Below, in pieces: positions 8,752-18,011 of a DNA stretch of 64,000 nt (position 1 is the stretch's first letter; each line of letters opens with the position of its first letter). The notes below the pieces were generated by a model that saw nothing but the letters and a program-made list of their open reading frames with translations, had not been told where the DNA came from and ran no database searches. Source of the stretch: Marinobacter salarius. Lineage in GTDB: Bacteria > Pseudomonadota > Gammaproteobacteria > Pseudomonadales > Oleiphilaceae. The DNA is taken from contig NZ_CP136693.1 in the NCBI RefSeq assembly GCF_032922745.1, positions 496,001 to 560,000 on the forward strand, in the 5' to 3' direction. The translations under genes and the position numbers were made by a program.

Positions 8752-10650
8752 TTAGGGCCCGTTCTCACTGCTGGCTTTGAAGCGGCGATACAGTGTCGCT
8801 CGACCAATGCCCAGCCGTTTCGCTGCCCGGCTGACATTGCCTCCCTCAATAGCCAGCGCTTCGTCAATAACATTACGTTCCAGGGACTTGAGGGTACCGC
8901 CTCTATTCACCGTACGATTGCTTCCAACGGCCACGGTTGTCGGGGCCGCTATTTCTTCCGGCAAATGGCAAAGTTCCAGCACTTCATCAGGCTCCGCCAG
9001 TGCGTCGGCATGGGTCAGAGCGTAAATGAGCTCACGGACATTTCCCGGCCAGTCGTAACGGATCAATCCATCCAGACAGTCTTGTGAGAGCTCGCGACTG
9101 CCCTGTGTCAGAGCCCGGCACCGGTCGACAATGAAGTTTTGCAGGTCCGAACGTTCCGCCAGCCTTGGCAAGCGTACTGTCATACCTTTAATGCGATAGA
9201 GCAGGTCTTCGCGGAAATCCCCGTTTTGGGCGGCTTCCGATAGGTTCCGATGGGTTGCGCAGATCAACTGAAAACGGACCGGCTTCGGTGTTGCACTTCC
9301 GAGACGGGTCACTTCCCGAGTTTCCAACACTCTCAATAACCGCGACTGAAGTCCCAACGGCATGTCACCAATTTCGTCCAGAAACAGGGTGCCACCATCC
9401 GCATGCTCAATCTTGCCAGGAGCACCCCCTCGCCGAGCACCCGTGTAGGCACCCTCGGCATGGCCAAACAATTCGCCTTCAATCAGCGACTCCGGGATGG
9501 CGGCGCAGTTGATGGCAACGAACGTGCCGGAGGAAGACATGCTGCCACTATGAAGCGATTTCGCCATCACTTCCTTCCCGGTTCCGGTCTCTCCCAGTAT
9601 CAGCACCGGCAATCCCTTCTCCATCGCTCTGCCTGCAAGGGTGGCCTGACGGCTGATGGCAGGATCACCAAAATCCGTGGAGTCCGGCAAACGCTTCGCC
9701 GGAGGATTCGCAGAACTGCGCCTGACGGTTTTTCGAGCATCGGTATTCACCGGGCGAAGCGAAAATGACAGCCCGGAGTGCATCCTGGCCGTCATCGGCT
9801 GCTTCCGACCACGAAACCCATCGACCAGCTCATCAAAGCGCAGGTCAAACAGATCCTGAAAGCACAACGTCTCATCCGTTGAGGCCAGCCCCGTCAACTC
9901 ACGCACACGCGGCGACAGACCCAGCACCTGCCCCTCCTGCCCAAGCGCTACCAGTAGATCACCAGAGGCACGAAGATCATTCTGTTCCCAACCTAGGCTG
10001 ACCATGAGCCAGGGCGACAACATCCCCATCAACTGGCGTTCGACCCGAGCCGAACACTGTTGCACCAACGAAAGAGCGCTTCCCGGCTCCAGCGGATTAC
10101 CACGGGTAATATCGATGGCACCTAGTACCCGGCCCATGGGGTCGACAATGGGAGAAGCCGCACAATTGAATACCCGGTTGGCATGCAGGTAGTGCTCAAC
10201 TCCAGAGACCAGTACAGGACGCCGTTCTGACACGGCACAAGACATCGCAGAAGTGCCGATGGTCGCCTCGGAAAGGTTGACGCCCTGCCGGAACGCACCG
10301 TTAATCAGAGTGTTAGCGCATCGCCCCGAACGTCGCGCCGCCAGAGCAACCCCTTTGTCATCCGTCAGTAGGACGGAATAGCCGGCGCCATTAACGGTCT
10401 GGCCTAACTGTTCCAACGGCTGGGTGGCCGCCTCCAGCAGGATTTGGTTGCTGTCCATGAGCTCCAACAGACCGCTTCTGGACACAGTGTCGAATTGAAC
10501 CCGTTCACTGACGTTTTTGCTCGCTGCGGAACAACGCTGCCAGGAATTGACAATAGCATCGTCAATCAAGCCCGTTGGAATCTGACCATGTTCGAAAAAC
10601 GTTTCACGTGCCTTGGCTCGCCTGTGGTCGGCAGGAATAATGGCGTTCAT
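8752..10650 (-). CDS. AcoR-like sigma-54 dependent activator
   Basis: Bacterial enhancer-binding protein of 632 residues. Order: an N-terminal AcoR-type segment with a GAF-like sensor (about 60-210, containing EATIGTSAMSCAVSERRPV), a PAS-like middle, the AAA+ sigma-54 activation domain (about 335-560) with Walker A GETGTGKE and the sigma-54 contact loop GAYTGA, and a Fis-type HTH at the C-terminus (GGNVSRAAKRLGIGRATLYR). AcoR-family proteins often control alcohol and acetoin catabolism. It diverges from the MetA-type channel gene whose upstream region carries a -24/-12 promoter, so it very likely controls that operon. The effector is unknown. Confidence 0.88.
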   Translation of the reverse strand: MNAIIPADHRRAKARETFFEHGQIPTGLIDDAIVNSWQRCSAASKNVSERVQFDTVSRSGLLELMDSNQILLEAATQPLEQLGQTVNGAGYSVLLTDDKGVALAARRSGRCANTLINGAFRQGVNLSEATIGTSAMSCAVSERRPVLVSGVEHYLHANRVFNCAASPIVDPMGRVLGAIDITRGNPLEPGSALSLVQQCSARVERQLMGMLSPWLMVSLGWEQNDLRASGDLLVALGQEGQVLGLSPRVRELTGLASTDETLCFQDLFDLRFDELVDGFRGRKQPMTARMHSGLSFSLRPVNTDARKTVRRSSANPPAKRLPDSTDFGDPAISRQATLAGRAMEKGLPVLILGETGTGKEVMAKSLHSGSMSSSGTFVAINCAAIPESLIEGELFGHAEGAYTGARRGGAPGKIEHADGGTLFLDEIGDMPLGLQSRLLRVLETREVTRLGSATPKPVRFQLICATHRNLSEAAQNGDFREDLLYRIKGMTVRLPRLAERSDLQNFIVDRCRALTQGSRELSQDCLDGLIRYDWPGNVRELIYALTHADALAEPDEVLELCHLPEEIAAPTTVAVGSNRTVNRGGTLKSLERNVIDEALAIEGGNVSRAAKRLGIGRATLYRRFKASSENGP

Positions 10651-10792
10651 AATGTTACCTCTCTCGCAGGGCTGATTATCTTCGTTTGATGCGACCCTGC
10701 GTTCTGGCCATGTCGGCTCTTGTTGTCATACCCGTGAAACTTTAACACGTTTATTTGTAACGATTGCGTGGAAATTCGTTGGTATGCCACGC

Positions 10793-10813
10793 ACTGTCTC
10801 ATTATGAGACAGT
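10793..10813. promoter_or_regulatory. Upstream activator palindrome (AcoR-like UAS)
   Basis: A perfect dyad: ACTGTCTCAT, one T, then its exact reverse complement. It is centred about 125 bp upstream of the -24 element, the distance expected for a sigma-54 enhancer. The next bases (TGTCTCGG... GGGACA) form a looser second dyad at about 10813-10839. Confidence 0.65.
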
Positions 10814-10925
10814 GTCTCGGTGTTTCTCGGATTGGGACATTCATGACTTCGCCCAGCCCCCTCTCCAAATAGCCACAACCACTTAGACTTATGAATTAAA
10901 ACATTTTTTCATAAACTTAAATTAC

Positions 10926-10942
10926 TGGCACGATCATCGCTA
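10926..10942 (+). promoter_or_regulatory. Sigma-54 (-24/-12) promoter
   Basis: TGGCACGATCATCGCTA matches the TGGCACG-N4-TTGCA consensus with exact GG-N10-GC spacing and one mismatch in the -12 box. It lies 47 bp upstream of the channel gene start. Confidence 0.75.
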
Positions 10943-10988
10943 TCCGTTTTCGCGTTGACAAAAACAACACGAAATCTGGAGACCAACC

Positions 10989-11900
10989 ATGCGATCGACC
11001 TTAAAGAACATACCATCCAAATCATTTGCCATGGGTTCTGCCCTAGTGTTTGCCACCGGCCTTTTCACCGCCACGACCCAAGCAGCCGAAATTGCCACTG
11101 ACCCCGGCGACTACACGCCACTGCCTGCGGGCGTGAACCTCGGCATCCTCTATGGCCAGTACGCCACCCGCGATACTGTCTACGCCAATGGCGACAAGGT
11201 GCCCGTGGATGCTGGACTGGATACCACCATCGGTCTCGCCCGTTTCGTTCACTACATGGACATTGGTGGTGTGATTGTGGACCCACAGATCATTGTGCCT
11301 TTCGGCAAGGTGGAACTGGAGGAACCGTTTGGCCCACTTCAGCCCACGTCGGAAAGCGGTGTCGGCGACCCTATCGTTGGTGCAACTGCCTGGGTTCTCA
11401 ATAACCCCGATAATCAGCAATGGGTTGGCCTGTCCGCTTTCGCCTCTGTGCCTATTGGCCAGTACGATGAGAATAAGGGGCCGGTGAACATTGGCGAGAA
11501 CCGCTGGAAAGGCATTTTTCAGGCGGCCTACGTCAAACATTTGAGCAACAGTGTGGTCCTGGACCTGATCGCGGAGTATTCCGTGTATGGAGACAATGAC
11601 GATTTCCTGGGCTTCGAACGCGAACAGGAAGATGCCCAAAGCCTGCAGGGTCATCTGCGTTACCTGTTATCCAAGCAAAGCCATGTTGCCCTTTCCTACT
11701 ACCATTCCTTTGGAGGCGAAACCACCGTTGGCGGACAGGATCAGGACGACCGCGTCAACACCAACCGCTGGTTGGCCACCTATGCCACCTTTGTCGACCC
11801 GACCGTGCAACTGCAGGTTCAGGCCGGCCAGGACATTAACGTGGAAAACGGGTTCGAAGAGGATACCCGCGTGAACTTCCGCGTACTGAAGGTATTCTGA
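10989..11900 (+). CDS. MetA-pathway-of-phenol-degradation-like outer-membrane channel
   Basis: Predicted outer-membrane beta-barrel of 303 residues, resembling the Phenol_MetA_deg family found in aromatic and alkane catabolic clusters, where members are thought to admit hydrophobic substrates. A Sec signal peptide (about 1-33, ending TTQAAE) is followed by alternating strands such as YGQYATRDTVYANGD and HVALSYYHSFGGETTVGG; the protein ends in VNFRVLKVF, with a terminal aromatic residue typical of barrels. It is the first gene downstream of the sigma-54 promoter and leads the dehydrogenase genes. Confidence 0.82.
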   Translation: MRSTLKNIPSKSFAMGSALVFATGLFTATTQAAEIATDPGDYTPLPAGVNLGILYGQYATRDTVYANGDKVPVDAGLDTTIGLARFVHYMDIGGVIVDPQIIVPFGKVELEEPFGPLQPTSESGVGDPIVGATAWVLNNPDNQQWVGLSAFASVPIGQYDENKGPVNIGENRWKGIFQAAYVKHLSNSVVLDLIAEYSVYGDNDDFLGFEREQEDAQSLQGHLRYLLSKQSHVALSYYHSFGGETTVGGQDQDDRVNTNRWLATYATFVDPTVQLQVQAGQDINVENGFEEDTRVNFRVLKVF

Positions 11901-11955
11901 GCCCATATTCACAAGAAAGAGCCTGCTAACCCAGGCAATGATTCCGGAGAAGACT

Positions 11956-12552
11956 ATGAGTCAGATGAGCGAAGAGACCAAAGAAGCCATCGACCAAATC
12001 AATCGCTTAAGCCGCCGCAGCTTCCTGAAGGCCGCCAGCGGACTTGCGGTGGCGGCCTCCATCGGTACCGGGCTGTTGGGTGCAGCGAATGCGTTCGCGT
12101 CCATGCCCGAAGGTATCAAGGTCATGTCCGCCAGCGAATACCAGGTCATGCACCGACTGATGCAGGTGGCGCTGGCGAGCGAGGGCACCGGCCTGGTTCC
12201 CGCCAGCGAGATTCCAGTGATGCAGACTCTGGATGCCGCACTGCTGGCCACCATGGAACCCCATATCCTGGAAGGTCTGAAAGGTGGTATCGCTTACTTC
12301 AATGACGGCCCCAAAGCCGAGTATGGCAAGCCCTTTGTGGAATTATCCGACAAGCAAGCCGCAGCCTTTTGTGACACCTGGGCCGATTCCGATGAGGTGC
12401 CCCACCGGGCACTTGCCATGGGCCTGAAAAAGCTGGTTGGTCTGGCCTACTGGGCGAACCCTCCCACCTGGGAGCCCCTGGGATACGGCGGCCCGGTAAC
12501 GGATAAATGGAACCTGGAATCGTTGGGCAACGCCCCTCTACCGAAAAGCTGA
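11956..12552 (+). CDS. Tat-exported small subunit of a GMC dehydrogenase
   Basis: A 198-residue protein with a clear twin-arginine signal (SRRSFLKAASGLAVAASIG, about residues 18-36) and cleavage likely near ANAFA. The rest resembles the subunit-3-type small partners of gluconate/fructose-class membrane dehydrogenases (MSASEYQVMHRLMQVAL, AFCDTWADSD). The start ATG follows GGAGAAG and was preferred to one six codons upstream. The next gene, 15 bp on, is a GMC flavoprotein with no signal of its own, so this subunit probably carries the pair to the periplasm. No cofactor site is visible. Confidence 0.75.
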   Translation: MSQMSEETKEAIDQINRLSRRSFLKAASGLAVAASIGTGLLGAANAFASMPEGIKVMSASEYQVMHRLMQVALASEGTGLVPASEIPVMQTLDAALLATMEPHILEGLKGGIAYFNDGPKAEYGKPFVELSDKQAAAFCDTWADSDEVPHRALAMGLKKLVGLAYWANPPTWEPLGYGGPVTDKWNLESLGNAPLPKS

Positions 12553-12567
12553 AGGCGGGAGTAGATC

Positions 12568-14133
12568 ATGCAAGACACAATCAAGGCTAAAAACGTGCCT
12601 GCCCACGGTTTGCAGGTAACCCAGGCGTCTGATGTCACCAGTGAGAACATTGAACTCAATGCAGACGCAGTGATCATCGGTTCTGGCGCTGGCGGTGCCA
12701 TTGCCGCCTATGAGCTGGCGAAGGCGGGCAAAAAAGTGGTGGTTCTGGAAGCCGGCCCCTACGTGCCTTCCGAAAAATTCACCGAAATGATGGCCGTGTC
12801 CATGGACCAGCTTTACGCGGACCAAGGCGGCCAGGCCAATTCCGCCGGTGACATCTCGATCCTGCAGGGGGCCTGTGTGGGTGGCTCTACCGTTGTAAAT
12901 GCCGCACTGTGCTTCCGCACCCCTGACTATTATCTGGACCGGTGGGCAAAAGAGTTCGGGCTGACAAACCTGACTCCCAAGGTCATGCGCCCATACTTCG
13001 AGAAAGTCGAGGCCAATCTCGGCATCTCCCCCAACAAGGCCTTTGAAACCAGCCCCGGCGCCCAACTGCTCAAGAGCGGCATGAAGAGACTGAACCTGCC
13101 GGAGGGCAATGCCGTACGCAACATCCGCAACTGCGCCATGACCGGCTTCTGTTTCGCCGGCTGCAAGTCGGATCGCAAACAGTCCATGCTCATTACTTAC
13201 CTGCCCTGGGCCGTGGCCTACGGTGCAACCATCTACTCCGACACCCGGGCCACGCAAATCCTGGCGGAAAATGGAAAGGCAACCGGCGTGCTGGCGGAAA
13301 TCGTCGACCAACAAAGCAAGACCGTCAAAAGCAAACTCAGGGTTAATGCCCCGATTGTGGTCGGTGCCGCCGGACCGATCCAGATGCCCATCCTGCTGCA
13401 GAAAAGCAATCTGGCCAATGGTAACGGCCAGGTTGGCAAGAACTTCGCCTGCCACCCCACCATGTCGGTCACCGGTATGTTCGAGGAGAATGTCGACAAC
13501 TTTTACGGCGCCACTCATTCGCTGTACATGGACAAGTACACCATGCCGAAGGACGGTGGTTACCTGTTACTGGATGCCATTCAGGACCCGGTAGAGGCCA
13601 GCTTCCAGGTGGAGCCGGGCACCGGCAAACCCTACGCGTCCTACATGTCGAAATACCGGAATACCGTTCGCCTTATTACCCTCATCCACGACCAGAACGT
13701 GGGGGAGGTGAACTGGAAGAACGGCGTCAAGGAAATCAAATACTTCGTGGACGATGCCGACTTCGAGATTATGAAGGAAGGCCTTAAAACCAATGCCCGG
13801 GTGCTGTTTGCCGCCGGCGCCAAGCAACTCTATATCCCCACGTCCCAGAAACTGACCATCGATAGTGCGGATCAGATCGATGCGGTGATCGATAGCCTCG
13901 ACAATGAACCGGCGCGCTACCGTTACACGTCTTTCCACCCTCAAGGCACCTGCCGCATGGGCGCGGACCCAAAGACCACGGTGGTTTCGCCCATGGGTGA
14001 AACCCACGAGGTGAAAAACCTCTACATCGTGGATGCAAGCCTGCTGCCTACATCGATCGGCTACAACCCTTCGGAAACCGTGTACGCACTGGCCCATTAC
14101 ATCAGCGACCAGATCAACCGGGCCCATGCCTGA
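12568..14133 (+). CDS. GMC-family FAD alcohol dehydrogenase
   Basis: Flavoprotein of 521 residues in the glucose-methanol-choline family. The FAD-binding motif VIIGSGAGGAIAAYELAKAG lies near residues 35-54, the GMC signature near CVGGSTVVNAALCF, a Cys-containing NCAMTGFCFAGCKSDRKQS segment mid-protein, and the catalytic His-Asn pair in SFHPQGTCRMG and GYNPSETVYALA. It likely oxidises a primary, possibly aromatic or terpenoid, alcohol to its aldehyde, passing electrons to the respiratory chain through the Tat-exported small subunit. The ALDH gene follows after 30 bp. Substrate not determinable from sequence; benzyl alcohol is a reasonable guess. Confidence 0.85.
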   Translation: MQDTIKAKNVPAHGLQVTQASDVTSENIELNADAVIIGSGAGGAIAAYELAKAGKKVVVLEAGPYVPSEKFTEMMAVSMDQLYADQGGQANSAGDISILQGACVGGSTVVNAALCFRTPDYYLDRWAKEFGLTNLTPKVMRPYFEKVEANLGISPNKAFETSPGAQLLKSGMKRLNLPEGNAVRNIRNCAMTGFCFAGCKSDRKQSMLITYLPWAVAYGATIYSDTRATQILAENGKATGVLAEIVDQQSKTVKSKLRVNAPIVVGAAGPIQMPILLQKSNLANGNGQVGKNFACHPTMSVTGMFEENVDNFYGATHSLYMDKYTMPKDGGYLLLDAIQDPVEASFQVEPGTGKPYASYMSKYRNTVRLITLIHDQNVGEVNWKNGVKEIKYFVDDADFEIMKEGLKTNARVLFAAGAKQLYIPTSQKLTIDSADQIDAVIDSLDNEPARYRYTSFHPQGTCRMGADPKTTVVSPMGETHEVKNLYIVDASLLPTSIGYNPSETVYALAHYISDQINRAHA

Positions 14134-14163
14134 TTACGATAAAAGCGTTTAGGAGCACATACC

Positions 14164-15624
14164 ATGGACATGCCAGTAAACCCTGTGTGGCAACAGCATC
14201 TTTTCCTGGGCTCATGGCAGATTGGGGAAGGCGAGCAGGTTGACGTTATGGAACCCGCAACCGGAGACGTCATTTCACAACTGAAAGCGGCCACCCCGGC
14301 TGATGTTGACCGGGCCGCCAAGATTGCCAACGAGGCCCAGAAGCAGTGGATGGCCGTTCCGTTTGACCAGAAAGCAGAGATTCTGCGCAGAGCAGCGGCC
14401 CTGCTCAAGGAGCGGGCTGACGAGATCAACGGCTGGAACACCCGTGAGTGCGGTTCCATAGGCCCGAAGGCGGACTGGGAGTTGCAGGCCACCTATGAAC
14501 AGGCCCAGATGGCAGCCGCTCTGCCCATGCAACCCAGTGGCGAAATATTTCCATCCAACATGCCTGGGAAGCGGAATTACTGGAAGCGAGTGCCCATTGG
14601 CACCGTGGGCGTTATAGCCCCCTGGAACTTCCCTATCCTTCTTGCCATGCGGTCTGTGTTCCCTGCATTGGCCATGGGTAACTGCGTGATACTGAAGCCC
14701 GATCCCAAGAGCAGTATTTGTGGTGGTGTGCTGATGGCACAGGTTCTGGAAGATGCCGGGCTCCCGAAGGGTGTATTTCACGTGTTGCCAGGCGGGCCAG
14801 CAGTCGGCCAGGCCTTGGTAGAGCACTCGCTGGTCAAGATGATCTCATTCACCGGCTCAACCGCCGTGGGCAAGAAGATTGGTGAAACCTGTGGCCGAAT
14901 GCTAAAGAAAGCGGCACTGGAACTCGGCGGCAACAACGCTCAGGTGGTGCTTGAGGACGCGGACCTGGACATCGCCAGCTCCTGTGGGGCCTGGGGCTCG
15001 TTCCTGCATCAGGGGCAAATTTGTATGCAGACCGGGCGGCATCTGGTCCACAGCTCGGTGGCTGATGAGTACATTGAACGCCTAGCCTCTCGCGCCGGGA
15101 ACCTTGCTTACGGTAACCCAGCGCAGGAACAGGTTCACCTCGGCCCCCTGATCAACGAGGTTCAGGCAAAACGTGTCGAGGACATCGTCAACCGCTCAGT
15201 CGAGATGGGCGCCAGAATCGTCGTTGGCGGAAAACGTAACGGCAACTATTACGAGGCCACCGTCATTGCAGACGTCACCCCGGACATGCCCGTTTTCTCC
15301 GAAGAAGTCTTCGGCCCGGTTGCGCCAGTGATGACCTTCGACTCTGATGAAAGCGCCTGCGCTCTGGTGAACGAATCACCGTATGGTCTGGCGGCTGCCA
15401 TCCATTCGGGATCAACAGAGCGTGCTCTGAAAATTGCCAATCAAATTCAGGTGGGAATGGTCCACATTAACGATCAAACAGTGAACAACGAATTCCAGGT
15501 GCCCTTCGGCGGCATGGGCAGTTCTGGCAACAGCGGCCGTTTTGGCGGACCGGCAAACATTGAAGAGTTCACCACCAGCCAGTGGGTCAGCGTTATGGAA
15601 GAAGGCATCCAATACCCTTTCTGA
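14164..15624 (+). CDS. Benzaldehyde-dehydrogenase-like ALDH (XylC type)
   Basis: NAD(P)-dependent aldehyde dehydrogenase of 486 residues. It shows PWNFPILLAMRSVFPALAMG, the glycine motif ISFTGSTAVGKKIGE, catalytic Glu in LELGGNN and catalytic Cys in HQGQICMQTGRH. Many positions match TOL-plasmid XylC as I remember it, and it is a close paralogue of mdlD at 26648-28108 (both contain RNYWKR and end QYPF). It probably oxidises the aldehyde made by the preceding GMC enzyme to a carboxylic acid. A strong terminator follows. Confidence 0.88.
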   Translation: MDMPVNPVWQQHLFLGSWQIGEGEQVDVMEPATGDVISQLKAATPADVDRAAKIANEAQKQWMAVPFDQKAEILRRAAALLKERADEINGWNTRECGSIGPKADWELQATYEQAQMAAALPMQPSGEIFPSNMPGKRNYWKRVPIGTVGVIAPWNFPILLAMRSVFPALAMGNCVILKPDPKSSICGGVLMAQVLEDAGLPKGVFHVLPGGPAVGQALVEHSLVKMISFTGSTAVGKKIGETCGRMLKKAALELGGNNAQVVLEDADLDIASSCGAWGSFLHQGQICMQTGRHLVHSSVADEYIERLASRAGNLAYGNPAQEQVHLGPLINEVQAKRVEDIVNRSVEMGARIVVGGKRNGNYYEATVIADVTPDMPVFSEEVFGPVAPVMTFDSDESACALVNESPYGLAAAIHSGSTERALKIANQIQVGMVHINDQTVNNEFQVPFGGMGSSGNSGRFGGPANIEEFTTSQWVSVMEEGIQYPF

Positions 15625-15687
15625 TAATCGACCTGAACTCCGCTTTTCCTTGTTGAGTGGCGATCCCTGAGGGGACGATCTGCTCTT

Positions 15688-15722
15688 GCCCGAGGAGCTC
15701 CGCAGCTCTTCGGGCTTTTTTT
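15688..15722 (+). terminator. Terminator after the alcohol-oxidation operon
   Basis: Stem GCCCGAGGAGCT / AGCTCTTCGGGC (one G-U type mismatch, loop CCGC) followed by seven T residues, 64 bp after the ALDH gene. Genes downstream therefore probably have their own promoter. Confidence 0.88.
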
Positions 15723-15860
15723 ATGTTTCAAGTGCCTGAACTCCACAATTCAGTGGATCCCTCTGCAAACACCGGACACCTCTGTGCAGAAAACGGATAT
15801 CTCCGCAGCCCCTTCACGCCTCTAATGACAGAACCCACAACAACAATCTGAGGTGTTGAA

Positions 15861-17036
15861 ATGAGCAGGATCAAAACGCTTGCCGGTGCTGTACTGGCAA
15901 CCACCCTTACCGCCGGGCTTTCAACGTCTGCCCTGGCGGCCGCTGGCGATCCGGTAAAGGTCGGACTCATGCTTCCGTTCAGCGGCATCTACGCACAACT
16001 GGGCGAAGCCGGCCGCGATGGCCTGAAACTGGCCCTGAAAGAACACGCCGAACAGTTACACGGTGCTGACATTGAGTACATCGAGCTGGACACTGAAGCC
16101 AAACCTTCACGGGCACCGGAGCTGGCTTCCTCGCTGTTGAATCAGCACGAAGCGGACTTCGTGATTGGCCCGGTTCATTCCGGCGTGGCCATGGGCATGA
16201 TCAAGATGCTGCGCGGCAAGGACACCATCATGATTATCCCGAATGCCGGATCCGCGGCCGCCACTGGCCCTCTGTGCGCACCAAATATCTTCCGGACATC
16301 GTTCTCATCCTGGCAGCCGTCCTACCCCATGGGCAAAGTGGCTCTGGATAAGGGCTACAAGAAAGTTTACGCCATCAGTTGGAACTACGGCATGGGCCGT
16401 GAAAGCCTCGACGCCTTTGAAGAATCCTTTACCGCCGGTGGTGGTGAAATTGTCGAGAAGGTGTTGCTGCCGTTCCCGTCTACCAACTTCCAGTCGCACG
16501 TCAGCGACATCGCCGCCACCAACCCTGACGCGGTCTTCACTTTCTTTGCCGGTGGTGGCGCCATCAAATTTGTGAAGGACTACGACGCCATGGGCCTGCG
16601 CGGCGAGATTCCGCTGCTGGGTTCCGGCTTTCTTACTGAAGGCACCCTGCAGGCCCAGGGCGACGCTGCCGAAGGTGTGATGACCGGCCTTCACTACGCA
16701 GAACAACTGGATGTCCCCAAAAACCAGGAGTTCCGCGAAGCCTTCAACACCGAGTACGGCCACTACCCGGACATCTATGCGGTCCAGGGCTACGACGCGG
16801 GCCAGGCCATCGCCAACACCATCGACCAGCTTGAGGGTGATATTTCAGACAAGCAGGCCGTGATCAGCACCATGGAAAAGCTGACCATCGATAGCCCGCG
16901 TGGAGAATTCACCTTCTCCAAGGCACACAATCCGATTCAGAACATCTACCTGCGGGAAGTGAAAGATGGCGTGAACGTGGTGCAGAGTATCGCCGCCGAA
17001 GCGTTGGAAGACCCTGCCCGTGGCTGCAAGCTCTAA
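15861..17036 (+). CDS. ABC transporter substrate-binding protein, branched-chain/aromatic-acid type
   Basis: Periplasmic type-I binding protein of 391 residues with a Sec signal peptide (about 1-27, ending ALAAAG). The mature protein starts VKVGLMLPFSGIYAQLGEAG, the usual Peripla_BP_6 N-terminal lobe. Relatives of this branch bind branched-chain amino acids or aromatic acids. Because it sits behind an aldehyde dehydrogenase making an acid and ahead of a full LivHMGF set, uptake of an aromatic or similar carboxylate is the favoured guess. Substrate unproven. Confidence 0.85.
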   Translation: MSRIKTLAGAVLATTLTAGLSTSALAAAGDPVKVGLMLPFSGIYAQLGEAGRDGLKLALKEHAEQLHGADIEYIELDTEAKPSRAPELASSLLNQHEADFVIGPVHSGVAMGMIKMLRGKDTIMIIPNAGSAAATGPLCAPNIFRTSFSSWQPSYPMGKVALDKGYKKVYAISWNYGMGRESLDAFEESFTAGGGEIVEKVLLPFPSTNFQSHVSDIAATNPDAVFTFFAGGGAIKFVKDYDAMGLRGEIPLLGSGFLTEGTLQAQGDAAEGVMTGLHYAEQLDVPKNQEFREAFNTEYGHYPDIYAVQGYDAGQAIANTIDQLEGDISDKQAVISTMEKLTIDSPRGEFTFSKAHNPIQNIYLREVKDGVNVVQSIAAEALEDPARGCKL

Positions 17037-17051
17037 GCACGGGCTCTGAAT

Positions 17052-17071
17052 CCCCCGGCGAAAGCCGGGGG
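17052..17071 (+). other. Intercistronic hairpin between binding-protein and permease genes
   Basis: Perfect 8-bp stem CCCCCGGC / GCCGGGGG with a GAAA tetraloop and no T run, 15 bp after the binding-protein stop. It resembles mRNA-stabilising or attenuating hairpins that keep the binding protein more abundant than the membrane parts. Confidence 0.65.
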
Positions 17072-17134
17072 CTCATCTGAAGCTCCCTTGCCCACACCTG
17101 AACTGACTTATCCGTAAAACCGTTGGGTATCACT

Positions 17135-17998
17135 ATGTCTACCGAACTTTTCTTCGTGCAACTTATTAATGGTCTCCAGTATGGGTTGCTTCTGTTTTTG
17201 ATCGCCTCCGGCCTGACCCTGGTGTTTGGTGTCATGGGCATCCTTAACCTGGCCCATGGCTCCATGTACATGGTCGGTGCCTATCTGGTGTGGTACTTCG
17301 TTGCGGTAACCGGCAGCTTTACGGTATCCGCCATTCTCTCGGCGGTCATCGCCCTCGGCCTGGGCATACTGATCGAACGGGTATTGATACAGCGGTTGTA
17401 CAACCGCAACCACCTGGACCAGGTACTGCTGACCATCGGCATGATCTTCGTGTTCAACTCGCTGCAAAGCATTCTCTGGGGCAACGACCCTTATGGCGTC
17501 GCGGTTCCTGACGCGCTGAGCGGTTCCGTACCCTTCACCGACAACTCCAGTTACCCGGTTTACCGCATCTTTGCGGCATTCATCTGTATCGCCATCGCCG
17601 CCGCGCTTTATTTCGTGGTGAGCAAGACCCGCCTGGGCATGCTGATCCGTGCCGGAGAATCCAACCGGGAAATGGTGGAAGCCCTGGGCGTCAATATCAA
17701 AAGCCTCTACACCATCGTGTTTGCGATTGGCGTCATGCTGGCCGCGGTGTCTGGCATTATCGCCGCCCCCATGCGCTCCATTGTTCCGGGTATGGGCGAA
17801 AGCGTCCTGATTACCTGCTTCGTGGTGGTGGTCATCGGCGGCATGGGTTCGATCAAAGGCGCCTTTGTGGGAGCCCTCCTGGTGGGGGTTATCAGCACAT
17901 TCGCTGCGGTACTGATGCCCACCATGTCCAACATGATTATCTACATCTTTATGATCCTGGTGCTGCTGGTGAAGCCCCAGGGCCTGTTCGCCAAGTAA
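17135..17998 (+). CDS. Branched-chain-type ABC permease (LivH-like)
   Basis: Inner-membrane permease of 287 residues with about eight hydrophobic segments. It starts MSTELFFVQLINGLQYGLLL and includes the family's VFGVMGILNLAHGSMYM motif and the cytoplasmic coupling segment IRAGESNREMVEALGVN. The ATG was preferred over an in-frame TTG four codons earlier. It forms the translocation channel with the next gene. Confidence 0.9.
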   Translation: MSTELFFVQLINGLQYGLLLFLIASGLTLVFGVMGILNLAHGSMYMVGAYLVWYFVAVTGSFTVSAILSAVIALGLGILIERVLIQRLYNRNHLDQVLLTIGMIFVFNSLQSILWGNDPYGVAVPDALSGSVPFTDNSSYPVYRIFAAFICIAIAAALYFVVSKTRLGMLIRAGESNREMVEALGVNIKSLYTIVFAIGVMLAAVSGIIAAPMRSIVPGMGESVLITCFVVVVIGGMGSIKGAFVGALLVGVISTFAAVLMPTMSNMIIYIFMILVLLVKPQGLFAK

Positions 17999-18011
17999 GC
18001 GGGAGCCGAAC

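Larger units (their letters stand above)
10651..10988. other. 338-bp control region between the AcoR-like gene and the channel gene
   Basis: No gene is seen here. The stretch holds the 21-bp palindrome and the sigma-54 promoter listed separately, plus an A+T-rich segment (10880-10920) between them that could allow DNA bending. Confidence 0.6.

Noticed and set aside
12538..14127. Long minus-strand frames across the GMC dehydrogenase gene
   Set aside because: Shadows of a strong plus-strand coding region, with no plausible start sites or motifs.
15762..15790. TCTGCA/TGCAGA dyad before the ABC binding-protein gene as an operator
   Set aside because: Short arms with a long spacer and no second copy elsewhere; not above what chance allows.
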